This document shows, in pieces, positions 21,661 to 33,817 of a stretch of DNA of 64,000 nucleotides. The translations under genes were made by a program, and so were the position numbers. The notes under the pieces are model-generated. The model ran no database searches. It was not told where the DNA came from and worked only from the letters and a program-made list of their open reading frames with translations. This stretch comes from Euptelea pleiosperma. Lineage: Eukaryota; Streptophyta; Magnoliopsida; Ranunculales; Eupteleaceae. Each line of letters starts with the position of its first letter. Within the stretch, counting starts at the first letter, position 1. The stretch spans positions 18,049,929 to 18,113,928 of the forward strand of contig CM068541.1 of assembly GCA_035048495.1 (NCBI GenBank), read 5' to 3'.

Positions 21661-21782
21661 TGATATGAAGCATCGTGAATTCATAAATGGGTAACATGCC
21701 ACGAGCACATCGGCACATCCAACAATTGGAACATCAAAAAGATTTACGAAAAAATTAATATATGAGAAGTAACTCTTTTTAC

Positions 21783-22075
21783 CAAGGTTTAAAAGGGACC
21801 GGTTATAACCGTCTAACGGACTGGGGGCGTTAACGTTTTTTCCGTTATAACAAATTGTGACGCTCAGGGGCAAAAATGGAAAATAATGGAAATAAGGGAC
21901 ATAATGGAAAAATTGGAAATAATGGCGCTGAAACTCAAAATTTGAAATTTGAATTTCAAATTTCAAAAATGAAAATTAAAGAAAGTAACGATCGTTTTTT
22001 CACAAAATTTCTCAGAAATATGGAAAATAACGGCCACTATTTTTAAAGAATTTTAACGGTGCATAACGTATTAGG
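21783..22075. mobile_element. AACGG-type MITE fragment
   Basis: Starts CAAGGTTTAAAAGGGACC like copies A and C and includes GACTGGGGGCGTTAACG and GGGGCAAAAATGG, but uses TTATAACGG-style words. The right end is lost; truncated or a divergent subfamily. Confidence 0.6.
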
Positions 22076-22284
22076 GCATGTGGGACAATCTATTTAAATC
22101 TGGATAAATTACCCTACCAAGCTATTTAAATCTAGATAATTTTCCCTACTAAGCCCGGAATTCATTTCCCATCCAGATAGGTGAGAATTCATTCACCTGA
22201 AACAATGATATCAACCCACGTCTCAGCTGTTTGTTCGTTCCAAGGTGCAAAGCATTGATGGATTATCTGAGGGATGAGGAGAGG

Positions 22285-22770
22285 AGTGAAGAGGAGAGTC
22301 GGTTCTTTGAAGACTAGTCCTTCAGTGGAATTCTGTCTTGGGTTTCAGTTTGTTTATACTACAGGAAAGATACTTGGGGTGCCTGTTTTGGGTTATGTTG
22401 GTTGATTTTTTGTTGAAGTAGGGGTGGGTTTTGGAAGTTGTTGCATTTGGAACTTAGTCTATTTAGGAGAGCTGAGATGGGGTTTTTCTTTCTCAAAATG
22501 GCATGGTTTTTCCTAGGAAATGCACCTTAAATGGCATCAGCATTTATAAACTTCTTTTGAAGGTGAGAAAATGAGATATTTGACAAAAAGGGAATGTCCA
22601 ATAGGGAAAATACCACTTCTGCTCCAAAACAAGAGCTACAGTAAGTCTCATTGTGATCAAGCCTTCGACCATGCCTTCGAAAATATTTCCCTTGCATGGG
22701 ATTCCTCCATGTCCCACCTCATCAGTAGAGGCTAGCTCACCTCTAAATTTTTTGATGAGGAAATGCCACC
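22285..22770. repeat. Module shared with the region after B3 copy 3
   Basis: Matches 35760-36260 in order (GGTTTCAGTTTGTTTATACT, AATGCACCTTAAATGGCATC, CTGCTCCAAAACAAGAGCT). An older duplication of the B3 3' region without the gene. Confidence 0.7.
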
Positions 22771-23840
22771 TAAATTTTGGGTTAAAGAGTTCAAGACTTG
22801 AAAGTATTGAATTTTCCTATTCTTTGCAGGCATAGACACTCCTTAGCTACTTCAGAGACCAGCGACATGGTAATGCTGGGAGGGGCTGATCTTGACCACA
22901 CAATTCTTTTGGGGCTAGTGATGAGCCAACATTGTCAAGTAAGTTTTATAAACATAGTGTGCATGCTGATGTTGCAAGTAACGATGCTTATGAGGCTACT
23001 GTTGGGGTGTTGCTTGAGTGTAGAAAAACGATTTGTTGAGAGGGGATGATAACAATTTCTATCGAGTTTATAGGTTTTTCAGCCTCTGTAATGAGATTTT
23101 GAAGGCAAGTATTCTTTTCTATTTGATTACTTCAGACCTAGCTTTCTTCTCTCTGTCTTATTTTTGCTTGACTTTTCTGCAGATTCGCGAAACAATTTTT
23201 GCTTTTGTGCTCTCTATTCAGTTTGGGGGTGCTTTCTAATTTTTCCACTTTTTATTAAGTCTGATGAGTCTCTTTGTATCATGGAAGTTCTTAGTAGCTC
23301 ACAATCGGGCTTGCTTTCTCTTTCTCTCTCTCTTGTGATTAGCTTTGCAACACCATTTTTAGAACCTCTACACCTTTTTTCTTATCTTTATGTGTGAAGG
23401 GATGGTTCCATCTTCATCCCCAAAGCCGAAGGACTTCTTAGGTGTTGCAACAATGGCAACCCATCAGCATGGAAGTAATGACAGAGAAGCGATGACTCTA
23501 AAAGCTTAGACAACTTGTATTACAGCCAAAACTCAAAGCCTAAAACAAACGGACAACATCGTTTGAACTTTCTTCAACTACCCTTTAGGCAGCAACAACA
23601 TTAGATTCAAAAGTTGTAGATTGGTCACCCAAAGGTACTTTTAAACTTATTTTAGAAACTTATGAGCCAGCAAACTAAGAATCCAGTGCAAGTATTCAGA
23701 TTCTATTTTTCTCCACTTGGTTTGTTAGGTTACCCATAAGCCGAGTTGGATTCGGATCGGCACAGGAAAATTAGGAAAAAAGTTTACTCCTACAGCTATC
23801 CCCTCCCAATAATGTACGTCGTGAGGCAATTCTTTCAGTG
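22771..23840. other. Gene-free stretch
   Basis: Several short frames are open but none shows a known domain. T-rich, intron-like sequence predominates. The neighbourhood suggests parts of decayed duplicated genes; none is recognised. Confidence 0.35.
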
Positions 23841-24076
23841 CCACTGACCCATGAATGTTAACCTACCTCATGGTGGACGTACACAGCCAACACAGTAAAA
23901 AATAGCCTGATAGGTGATTTTTAGCCATTGGATTAGAGTATTTTTCATTATGGCTTCATGAACAGGCCCATGTGTGGGTCCAAGACTGATGAAAATTGCT
24001 CGAATCCACTGGCTAGAAGTCGTAAATTAAGCTGATTTTTGGTGTCAGGGTGGGCAAAACATAAATGGGTCAGTGG
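23841..24076. mobile_element. MITE with CCACTGACCCAT inverted ends
   Basis: Left end CCACTGACCCATGAATGTT. The right end, read on the minus strand, is CCACTGACCCATTTATGTTT. Interior has TTTTTAGCCATTGGATT and its inverse AATCCACTGGCTAGAA. Member of the GCCCAC/GGATGTTT family, 236 bp. Confidence 0.7.
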
Positions 24077-24520
24077 ATGTGCCAAGTGCCATTGGGCTAT
24101 CTGGGCTATCAAATCACACTTTTAAGGACCAAACAAACTCTTGTGTCTGTGCGTGTGTGCGTACGCTTACGCGTGTTTGTTTTTGTGTGTGCTTGTATTT
24201 CTTTGAACTAGAGGAAGCATTTCATTCAACAAGCATTAATGATGTTCAAATTGGGTGTTTTGTTTTGGCAGGTTGAGCATGGGAACAGTAATAATGATAT
24301 ACTTCACTCTCTCCATAGCCAACTCAATGGGGTCGACAACTCGCATGCCTGGTAGTACCATTCCATAGCAAAAAAAAAATTCAAATGGTTATTCATATGC
24401 GGATTCTCTGTTTTTCTGCCTTTTCTTCATATACTTCGAAACCATGAAATATATGTGACGATCTTGGGTTTCATAAACAAAAAATCTTATACACTTTTTA
24501 TTTTTTGCTTGAACAGTGGT

Positions 24521-24658
24521 GTAGCAGTAGATGACTCTGGATCGCCTAAGCAGCCTAGTAAAGTATCTCCTTATGAGGAGGCCTTGGATGCCGTCTCCTC
24601 TTTGATTACTATACGATCCTGTGCCAATGAGTCCAACAAGGGCGATCACTTCAATCTG
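24521..24658 (+). pseudogene. FPGS exon fragment (older copy)
   Basis: Best preserved N-terminal FPGS exon in the window: AVDDSGSPKQPSKVSPYEEA then LDAVSSLITIRSCANESNKG and DHFNL. It has an in-frame upstream intron-like T-rich tract. Similarity stops after FNL where the intact enzyme continues to the Walker-type loop. The same break occurs in copies at 12.9 and 36.9 kb, so the truncation predates their duplication. Not functional alone. Confidence 0.7.
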
Positions 24659-25090
24659 AAAAGATTATACATTATATTTACAGAAGTCTGTCATTTTAAT
24701 ATTGTTCTGGTTGAACATTTAAATATAAGTTTATGTTAAATAGGAAAAGTTTAGGAAGAGTGATATTTTCAATGCCATCAATGGCTACTAACACTCATGA
24801 AATATGGCCTTTAAGCTTCTTCACTGACATGATGTCATTACTTGAGGATTGTTGGTGTTCATGACTAGCTTTTTTTCTGTATGCTCTATTCGATTCTATT
24901 ATGTTTCCGTTGTTGCTGCTTGCTACTATTGTAGAAAACTTTGGTTTCAAAGCTAAAATTTGGTTAGTAAAGTTTGACTGGGCCGAGTCAAACTTTATTC
25001 AACTTATAGAATTTCTTGTGATGCATAAGCAGGGGAGTGAGCCAGTCAACCACCTGGTTTGTAAGCTTTTCGTGCATGCCTTGGTTCATT
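24659..25090. repeat. Module following the FPGS exon, older paralogue
   Basis: Parallels 12896-13310 and 36892-37320 (TATAAGTTTATGTTAAATAG, ATTTTCAATGCCATCAATGG, AAGCTTCTTCACTGACATGA). No gene. Confidence 0.65.
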
Positions 25091-25347
25091 CATTTTAAGG
25101 TAGGCTTAAAAGTTCGTAAACATAGATGATTAAAGAGCGCCATCTAGTTTATTTTATCTCTTATAAGATCCTTCTTGTGGACCAATTTGTTGACTTAATT
25201 TGACTGAAATGATAGTTTCCTTTAAAGGTTCTTCCTTTATTGGGTTTGAACTTGGTCCCTAAGCATTTAGGAATCACTTGAGAACATTCATGCCGTTCCC
25301 CGTTATACTTACACACGTCTATTTAAATGCATTTGTATAGAATTTAT

Positions 25348-27195
25348 TTAGCTGAAGAAAACTTGGGTGAAAGTAAAGTTCGAGAAGCTCATTTAGCCAA
25401 ATCATTATTTTATAGTCAAATCAATGACAAGGTAAATACTGCCATTTTCACATTTCAAGCTTCGCAATCCTATCTTTGTTATTAGAAAATCATTTCAGTA
25501 AATAACTAAATACTTAGACACCTTGCTTGCTTATTTCCTCATGAACCCCTGGAGAAAGCATTGGAACAGCTCAAGGTAATAGAATCCTAAATAATTGCAA
25601 AGGAGCAAATAAAAGATGGCTTAGTGTTTAACACACTACAGATTGGTTTTTTTCTACAGGGATTTTGATCTCATATCCAAAAGCATCAATAAAGCTAAGA
25701 AGTAAGATGAGACCTTCAACAATTTTCTTTTGGGATCACTTTCTGCACTCATCTTTGATTCTAAGACACTTCATTATAGCCTAAGATATGGCAGGTTAAC
25801 CATGGAGGGAGGTGATTGGGTGAGGAAGAACCGTTTGAAGGTGTATGAAGGCTTGTACTGCATGTCTAGTACAAACTTTAAGGAAGCAGCCAATCTGTTT
25901 CTGGACCCGTTGAATGGTAGGTCCCACTGCTCTGCATATGTACCACTACGGTATTCGTTGCTCAGTCCCTGTGTTCTACCTGAGTGGCACACTATCCTCC
26001 ATAGCTAATTAATCTTTTCAAATAACTTAGGGGAATGTTGTTTCTTTGCATATAAGTTCAGCAGTAAAAATTTATCTGTAATGCAGCCTATATAGTTTGT
26101 AGCATCCACAGAACGACCATCAAGCTAATATTATTGTTTAAACTCATTGGTTACAGATGAAGTTCCTGAAGGGTCAGGTATAAACAAATGGACATGTTCA
26201 TGTGCCTACGCTCATCAAGGAAATCAGATCTACTCTGTTGGAGCTAACCATTCTACATCCTGTGATTGCCGAGGAAGCCCTTGGACGAATTGAGTTATTG
26301 ATGAATAATGATTGTATTCCTGGTTATGGGAAATCGTCATGTTGTGCCAAATAAGTTAAGTATAGCGAAGTGGAACTAAATTCACCATTTTTGGTGTTTT
26401 TATTTTGTTTGCTTTTTTTTTAAGCTAACCTGTGGCAGGAAATCAAACAGTTTAATTTCTTGACTGGAAAGCACTAGGTTCTCCTTTCTTATTCTTCCGC
26501 TTCTGTCTTATATTTTTTTTGTTTAGAGAACAACTTATTTAAAAGGAAAAGAGGCCTACTCAACTTATTTAAAAGGAAGGGGTGATTTACGTGCCCTGCA
26601 GGATTAGTTGGGTGCTCTAAGAGGCCTGGATACCCGTGGTTTAAAAATAAAAATGGAAAAGAACTGTAAGGGTTGAGAGTAGCTCTTTTAGTCATTCCGT
26701 GACTTTCAAGGGCATGCTAGAATGATGTTATAGATTAGATTGTTATGATTATCCGAACAGGTCAACTTTTGGTCTAGAGTTTTATTTCCTTGGTATGATC
26801 GATCAAATGGTGACTCCATAATGGAGTAATTGCTTCATTTTTTGCATAGGATTTAGAGTTTTCGGATGGTTTCACGTAGTCGAAAGTTGATGAAAAATTA
26901 ATCTCCTGATTAGAGTCCAAGATTGCTGAGTCAATTGATAAATTTTTGGGTTTTTACGTTTAAAGTCTTGTGCAGTTCTTGATCAACCACGGTTTAATTT
27001 GTCCCACCTGAGTAAGTCTGAGTTTTTCAGGTAATGCTTGCTTGATTGATTGTAATTTACTTTATTTTTCTTTTTGAACAGGTAATTGGGATTGAACCCA
27101 CAAAGCAAGAGAGATAAGGTTGCTGGAGTTCTAGAAACGAACAGGCCTGATGCAAAGAAATGCTCTTTATCAATCAAAGGCTGTTCTTTACAGGG
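25348..27195 (+). pseudogene. RPN7/PSMD6-type 26S proteasome subunit relic
   Basis: RPN7 is a PCI-domain non-ATPase subunit of the proteasome lid. Exon remnants appear in order: 25348-25431 (AEENLGESKVREAHLAKS then LFYSQINDK, followed by GT); 25551-25575 (EKALEQLK, then GT); 25664-25702 (DFDLISKSINKAKK); 25802-25917 ([20 protein letters not shown] then [14 protein letters not shown]); and 27110-27165 (KVAGVLETNRPDAK then a frameshifted NALYQ). The middle of the protein, including most of the PCI domain, is not found between 26.0 and 27.1 kb, and the last piece is frameshifted. Intron-like spacers with GT starts show it came from a genomic duplication, not a processed transcript. Confidence 0.8.
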
Positions 27196-27199
27196 AAAA

Positions 27200-28930
27200 G
27201 AGTAGTTCATGAAAGGATAAAGGTGAGACCTGACACCCTTATTTTCCAATTTGAAACTTAGGCCCCACTTGGTACTTTGTCTGTAGTTTGTAGGCAAATA
27301 TTTGCAATGTCAGATGTTTGTCAGGCAAATGTTTTGTATGTTGATTGGGGCAGCCGTGTTGAGAATTATGTCTTTGGTGTTGCCAGCCTAGGTAAATTTC
27401 TCATTGTATTTGAAATCTTGGATGTACTTGATCCCCATAAGATTTACTGATGTTTCTTACCATTAGACTTATTCACAAAGAGTAATGCCATGATTTATGG
27501 TATTGGTTTGTTCACAAGAAATTTACTTTTCTCCTGTACATCACATGCATCGCACATAGGTGGACATTTATGATGTAAAACATAAACAAGAAATGAAGTG
27601 GATATATTAATTTCTCAAAACTGCAATTTAACACAATTAATGTTCAATTGTTTGAAAGTTATTGTAAAGCAAATTAAAATACTAAAATACAGTTTAAGAA
27701 TTCAACTTGACCCGGACCTATAGAACTGGATTGAAATTCAGTCACCCCAATCAAGTTCTACACCTTCTTGATAGAAATATTTAAGAAAACTAAAGGACCC
27801 CGCTCATGTATTCACTGCTCTTGGATGATACAACGATGCTAAAGGAAATAAGCCTCAAGATAACAAATCTCTTGCCTGCGTTTTTTTTTTTTAGTTTAAA
27901 AAGCTGTTTGTCTTGTTTTTTTGGTATGACTATATTTAGGAAATAATCCTCAGCAGAGAGTACTGTGAACAGTCCGAAGAAAGTTCTATAGATGGGATGG
28001 CATTTATCATCGTATCAGATCACTTTTGGATCTACAAGATATCCTTCGTGTGACCTATATCCCAGCTGCCTTACCAGCAACATTGATCCCAATGTTTCGT
28101 TTATACATTCAGACCAGACTTAACCTATACACACATAATTTACGTCCATTGTGCTTATCTTATTCTTACCATTGCTCAAGTTCGGGGGTGTTTTGTATTG
28201 ATACTGAGTTACACTTTTTTCTCTCCGTGCAGAATGTGTACAGACTGCCATGATTGTACCACATGATATGAAAGTTGTGCCAATATTGTAGGTGAATGGA
28301 ATTTCTTAGGAGGTGTGGGTAAAGCCGAGGTGCCATTACTATTTATCATGAGCTTCATCTTACTGGGAGTATTACAGTGATTGGCATATTCTATAGTGTA
28401 CTGGTGACTACAATGGTTGGGCAACATATTTGGTAGCAGCATTATCACATACTGCAAAAAGGATGCTAACAAAAGTCAAGGTTGCTTCGATTCTCATTTT
28501 TTTCTACACTATTTTAGTTTATAATGCCCTTTTTCTTTTTATACCCATCTGGCCAACTTAGTCATTGCTTCATATGTTCAATCAAAGGAACACCTCTAGG
28601 ATGGGCCAGTCCAAAAATAAAATCATTTCGACAGTCCTCATTGTACAGTCTGAAAAATTGGATAGATAAAAATGAAATCATTTTGACACTCCCATTGTTG
28701 GGCATTAGGCTATCCGATAGGTGCTCCTCTGATTAGAGCTTCCAAATCAATGAGTTAGGTTGGCATTGATCCTCATCAAGGAACAGTTACCTTGACAACA
28801 CTGTTTTAATAAAATTCTTAAATTTCAAAAGTGAACTTATCTTCAGTGGTCACAGGGCACATATATGATATAGAACTCTCTGTATCAAAATTTTAATGTA
28901 GAAGTCCCTCAAACTGACATGTGGCACACT
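27200..28930. other. Gene-free stretch
   Basis: An exon-like open piece near 27321-27390 (VLYVDWGSRVENYVFGVASL) and short frames at 28026-28253 are visible, but no family is recognised. T-rich spacers resemble introns, so parts may be decayed exons. Confidence 0.3.
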
Positions 28931-28935
28931 CTTTA

Positions 28936-29130
28936 GGCCCACCGACCTCATGAATGTTTTGCCAACACTGGTGGACCTATACACCAAAAAAAATTATCAT
29001 GATTGGCGATTTCTATCCATTGGATTTGAGTACTTTTTCATATCATGGCCTTGACCTGCCAAAATCAACCAATGAAAATGACTTCAACTAACACTTAGAA
29101 ATCAATGATCAAGTTGATTTTGAGTTTGGG
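28936..29130. mobile_element. MITE fragment of the GCCCAC/GGATGTTT family
   Basis: GGCCCACCGACCTCATGAAT, then GGTGGACCTATACACC, then GATTTCTATCCATTGGATTT. A piece of the same stretch, inverted, lies at 33772-33816 directly after the truncated PHT1 reading frame. Confidence 0.6.
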
Positions 29131-29138
29131 ATTGGCGT

Positions 29139-29965
29139 GCAAGTGGTGCCAAGCCCTTGCAAACTCTTTAAGAAAATGGATCCAAGCATGTGGATGATTG
29201 CCCAACCTCTTGGTGGACCTCCACACCAAAAATCAGCTTGATTAGTGAGTTCAAACCTTTGGTTCTTTGTACAGAAATAATGATAAATAATGCTAAAATT
29301 CCTAGGGTTAAAAGCCCTTGCAAACTCTTTAAGAAAATGGATGCAAGCATGTGGATGATTGCCCAACCTCTTGGTGGACCTCCACACCAAAATCAGATTG
29401 ATTAGTGAGTTCAAACCTTTGGCTCTTTGTACATAAATAATGGTAAATAATACTAAAATTCCTAGGGATAAAAGCCCTTGCAAACTCTTTAAGAAAATGG
29501 ATGCAAGCATGTGCAGCACACGGCCAAGCCAACCGTGGGTGCTATGGTACCCACGACCATAAAAACCGTGGACATTATAGTACCCACGGATGGAGAAACC
29601 GTAGCTACTATGCCAGCCACGACCAGAAGATGAAGTCAGAAGAAAAAAAAATTGACCTACATGGCCAGAGAAACCATGGTGAAACCGTAGCCATGCGTAG
29701 TTGCCACGGTTTCTCCAGCCGTGGGTACTATGGTGTCAACGGTTTCTCTGGCCGTGGGTACCATTGTACCCAAGGCTGGCCTAGCCATGGACTGCACATG
29801 ATTGTATCCGTTTTCTTAAAGAGTTTGCAAGGGCTTGGGCCTAATGACTGCGTGGATGTTCACCTATTGGTGGATAAACACACTAAAAATCAGCTTGATT
29901 GATGATTTCTAGCCAAAGGCTTGGCACCACTTGCATCCATTTTCTTAAAGACTTTGCAATGGCTT
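29139..29965. mobile_element. Foldback (palindromic) element with ACCGTGG core, possibly CACTA-related
   Basis: Outer arms are inverted: GTGCAAGTGGTGCCAAGCCC with CTTGCAAACTCTTTAAG near 29139-29170, and their complements near 29917-29962 and 29813-29838. The left arm contains 160-bp direct repeats (starts near 29151, 29312, 29472). The core (29520-29800) repeats AACCGTGGGTGCTATGG, AACCGTGGACATTATAG, GCCGTGGGTACTATGG and their complements. Such CCACGGTT/ACCGTGG subterminal words are common in plant CACTA (En/Spm) elements. The CACTA terminal motif and a 3-bp TSD were not found, so the class is uncertain. Confidence 0.55.
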
Positions 29966-31295
29966 GGCATCACTTCCAAAGATCAATAGCCTCAAGTGCA
30001 TAGTTTTTTGTCCTGTTGCATCCATGCTTGCAAGAGTTTGCAAGGACTTGGAGTACTCAAATTCAAAGGTTCAAAATCACTAATGAGGCTGATTTTTAGC
30101 ATGTAAATTCAAATAAGGGTTTCCTACACTTGTGTGTCGCCGTTGTCATGAGAGAGGGAAGTGGTTGTCGGCATCAAGATGTGAAGAAGAGGTTGCAGGC
30201 ATCAAGTTCCTCTCCCAACCCTCACAAACCAGGGAAGAGAGAAAGGTAGAAAGGAAGAAGGGAGAAAGGGAAAGAAAAAAATGGGGTGCTTTTTTTCATT
30301 CCCTCCCTTATAAGAGAAGGCATTTTCGTCTAAAAGTGACACTCATTGGGTGCTTTTAGATTTTGTGGGGTGCAAATAGAATTTCCCTTTAATTATTTTA
30401 CTCGTTGGTAATGATATTTTCCGAAAAAAAAAATTAAAAGTTGCATGATGTGATTTTTAAAAAGTGTTGTTTGAGTTCATAATTTGAAATGAGATATTCT
30501 TAGAAGAAAATGCCACGACCGTATATATTTTGTAAAGTTATATGGAGTAGCACGATTGTATTCTTAAAGTGGTGTGGACCCACCTCAATTGTAAGGTTGT
30601 TTAAATATTGAATTAAAAATGTTATAGCTCATTAAAGCTTTTAGAGAGTGGATGTAGGTATTGCGACACCGAACCATTATATATACATCTTGTGGTGTGG
30701 ATTGTTTGTCTATATCTCTCTTTACTATCTTATGTTGATTGTTTACATATATCCATGCACATTAGTAATCAACTTAGGATTATTTTAAATAGACCTATGC
30801 ACCCCTCCTCTAGGTCTTTCCATATCAATACCAAGGGAGCTTCAGATCCCAATCCTCCATCTCAAACCATTCGCCCTATCCTTTCTTGAAGTTTCGAAAA
30901 AAAAAAACATGCCTTGGCCAACCCTTATATATATCTTCATCTTGATCCCTTACCGCCCATATCAATTCCAACCCTTGATCAGGTCCTCCTTCAATCTAAA
31001 TACATCTCAATCAATTTATAAGAATCAACCAATAATATTATATTCCATCGTGCCAGCTCATCTTGGACTGTCTGTCATCATATTGTCCTTCACTCGAAAC
31101 CAGCATGTATCAATCTCACCATCCAATGGTGATCATCACTCGGCCAAACTCCAACAAACGGTTATCACTGAACCTTTAGGAAACTACATCAAACGATTGA
31201 AGCTGACACCTATGGTTCATCATCATCCAGTCGACAACAAAGCATATTCGGCCACACTTCAACGGAGTGATCTTCAGCAACCACCAATCGGGTGC
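29966..31295. other. Gene-free stretch
   Basis: GA-rich sequence at 30225-30290, AT-rich DNA and a long open frame at 30909-31337 of 142 codons without any recognisable domain. Its last part lies in a dispersed repeat also found at 16.37 kb, so it is not called as a gene. Confidence 0.35.
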
Positions 31296-31432
31296 ATGCA
31301 AGTAGGCAATCAACCACGATCTTACATCGCCTTATAACCAACCACCGAACAGATTGCAAAATTAATCATGGTTGCATTCTCAACCATTGATCGTGTTAAA
31401 ATCAACTTTCATCAAACATTTTACAACCTTCT
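31296..31432. repeat. Dispersed block shared with 16.37 and 40.39 kb
   Basis: GCAAGTAGGCAATCAACCAC to CATTTTACAACC is about 137 bp, nearly identical to 16367-16499 and 40387-40519. In those copies it lies upstream of B3 genes, so it marks the old left flank of B3 copy 3, now separated from it by the PHT1 fragment. Confidence 0.75.
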
Positions 31433-31479
31433 ACCGCATCCCGAGCAGAGCAAGCGACATATATCCATGAGAGATTGAA

Positions 31480-31607
31480 ATTTCCAAATTTCAATTCTAG
31501 CACCATTTTTTCCATTTTTGCCCATAAGCGTTACAATTCGTTGTAACAGAAAAAACGGCAACACCCCCAATCCGTTATACCGTTGTAACGGCCCCTTTTA
31601 AACCTTG
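31480..31607. mobile_element. AACGG/GTTATAACGG MITE fragment (inverted)
   Basis: Ends CCTTTTAAACCTTG, the complement of the CAAGGTTTAAA start, and contains TTTTTGCCC..GTTACAATCCG-like words. Truncated at the other end. Confidence 0.6.
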
Positions 31608-31611
31608 GTTT

Positions 31612-31805
31612 AGCCGACCCCATGTTCGATATACATACCAAAAATCAACCTGATTGGTTAGTACTTTTTTAGGATTGATTTTAGCCGTTGGATTCATGCA
31701 TGTTTTTTGGGTACTAAATCCAACGGCTAGAAATCATTAATCAAATCGACTTTTTAGTATGTTTATCCAGTGGGATAAAGATCCATGTAGTCGGTGGGCC
31801 GACAA
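31612..31805. mobile_element. MITE of the GCCCAC/GGATGTTT family
   Basis: TTTTAGCCGTTGGATTCATG and its inverse AAATCCAACGGCTAGAAATC face each other; the ends GCCGACCCCATG and CATGTAGTCGGTGGGC are roughly complementary. Confidence 0.6.
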
Positions 31806-31859
31806 AAATGAGCAAATAAGACCGCTAGAGTCTACTCCTTTAAGAGTAAACTTTGCTGA

Positions 31860-32110
31860 CCGACCACAATATGAGTCACCGCCACGTGGTATCATCTAAT
31901 AGTGTGCCACTGCCACATGGCTCATGTTCTGGTTGTTCAGCAAAAAATTTTACTCCTCTGCATGGGAGTACCTCTACTACTAAAAAAATTCCTTGACCCG
32001 GTGACGAGGCAATGCAGTGACGATAGGACTCTCTCTCTCTCCTTTCCCTACGCAGTTACACACGGTAGGACGACTCTTCTCTCCTTTCCCTCCTTATATT
32101 AAGATCTCTC
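31860..32110 (+). promoter_or_regulatory. Putative promoter of the PHT1 fragment with G-box
   Basis: A palindromic CCACGTGG (G-box core CACGTG 31883-31888) and a TATA-like TTATATTAAG near 32093 precede a CT-rich leader (TCTCTCGCACTCTGCTTCTC). I looked for the phosphate-starvation P1BS motif here and did not find it. Confidence 0.45.
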
Positions 32111-33128
32111 GCACTCTGCTTCTCTCGCACTCTGAACTGAAGAGGTGATCAGTGGAGCTTCTGAAGACTTATCTTGATTCTGGATCGAGAGACAATGTAA
32201 GAAATCCTTCTCTCTTTGAATTATAATTTTCTGGTTCGTCGTTTGATCTTCTCTGTTTTTCTTTCTTTTTTCTTAGAATCGAGTTTTCTTCTTTAATGGG
32301 TTTACTGTATTTTCGTCTTTAATGGGTCTGGATAAGTGCTACCCATTTCTTTGAACTCCTTCTTCTTCGTTTGGGGTGTTAGCTGCAACTACACTGGAAA
32401 GAATTGCCGCATTAATCGTCAACCTTTGATCTTGCCAAATAAATTTCAGACTTGTTGAAAAGTCCTCGCTCGTTGTTTCTTGGATTCTATCGGCGATTTC
32501 TTGAAGGCTCATGCTCCAGTTACCGCCCTAAAATGACAGGCTCCAGTTTCTTGTAACTTTGATTTCTTAAATCAAAAACCTCAGAATTACTTCTACAGCA
32601 ATAAATAAAAATGCCATTAAATGCAGAATAATCCATACTTCCTTGCAGTGCGTCCATGGTGGCATTATAGGTACATTTGTTTTTGGAATCTCCTCCAATT
32701 TCTTGATATTTTTCCTTCTTTGTATAATATTCAAGAACCTCAATTTTTTTTGTGTGTGGTACTTCCATTTTTACCCGAATTTTTAGACTATCTGGGTGTT
32801 CTTTTGAAGATCTGATGAGAAATTTGTTAATCTGGTTAAGTTTCATATCAAGAAGATTGCATTTTTTTTTAATCTGGTTAGATCATCATCATTGTAATCA
32901 GATAGAAAATTATGAATTTAAGGTTTCAAAAGTGTGGAAGACTTGAAGACTTTATTTTATTTGGAAGAAGTGTGGTAAACATGAGCTCTCTGTTTTTCTT
33001 CCCCTGTTTTCTGGTCTTTTTCTTTTCTTCTCTATTTTCTGTGGGTTGATTCTATAGGTACACTACAGAATTCTTTCTAGAATAGTAGTGGAACACGTGG
33101 CAACTAATCTGGTGGACCCAATTGGGTT

Positions 33129-33174
33129 CATGCATTTTGCCACATCAGAAGCTCCTCATGTGGCAAAATGCATG
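33129..33174. repeat. Perfect 17-bp hairpin in the PHT1 5'-UTR intron
   Basis: CATGCATTTTGCCACAT (33129-33145) and its exact complement (33158-33174) with a 12-nt loop. It sits between two direct copies of TCTGGTGGACCCAATTGGG. Confidence 0.8.
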
Positions 33175-33817
33175 TTGTAGTCTGGTGGACCCAATTGGGC
33201 TCATGCATGTTGATAAGTAACAGTATACATGTTGTGATCTGATCTCCCCCTTGTTCACATCTTGCAGAAAATCTTTCTAGATCTGTAGTAAGAGAGAAGG
33301 TAGTAAGAGAGAGAGAAGCTTAGAGAGAAGGTAGCCATGGCTAGGGAACAATTGCAGGTGCTTAATGCACTAGATGCAGCAAAGACGCAATGGTACCACT
33401 TCACTGCAATCGTGATTGCTGGTATGGGTTTCTTCACCGATGCCTACGATCTTTTTTGCATCTCACTCGTAACTAAATTGCTCGGCCGTATATACTACCA
33501 TGTCGATGGTGCAGACAAACCGTGTTCTTTACCGCCTAATTTCTCTGTTTCTGTCAATGGTGTTGCGCTCTTTGGCGCCCTCGCTGGCCAGCTCTTCTTT
33601 GGCTGGCTCAGTGACAAGATGGGTCGTAAGCGTGTTTATGGAATGACTCTCATGCTTATGGTTCTTTGCTTAATTGGCTATGGACTTTCTTTCAGCAAGG
33701 ACCCAAAAGTTGTTATGGCCACCCTTTGCTTCTTTCGATTCTGGCTTGGGTTCGGTATTGGTGGTGACTACCAATACCATGATATGAAAAAGTACTCAAA
33801 TCCAATGGATAGAAATC

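Noticed and set aside
30909..31337. 142-codon open frame as a gene
   Set aside because: No domain; its last part is a dispersed repeat also at 16.37 and 40.39 kb.
31600..32110. P1BS phosphate-starvation element before the PHT1 fragment
   Set aside because: GATATAC- and ATATATCC-like words are present but none fits the GNATATNC pattern.
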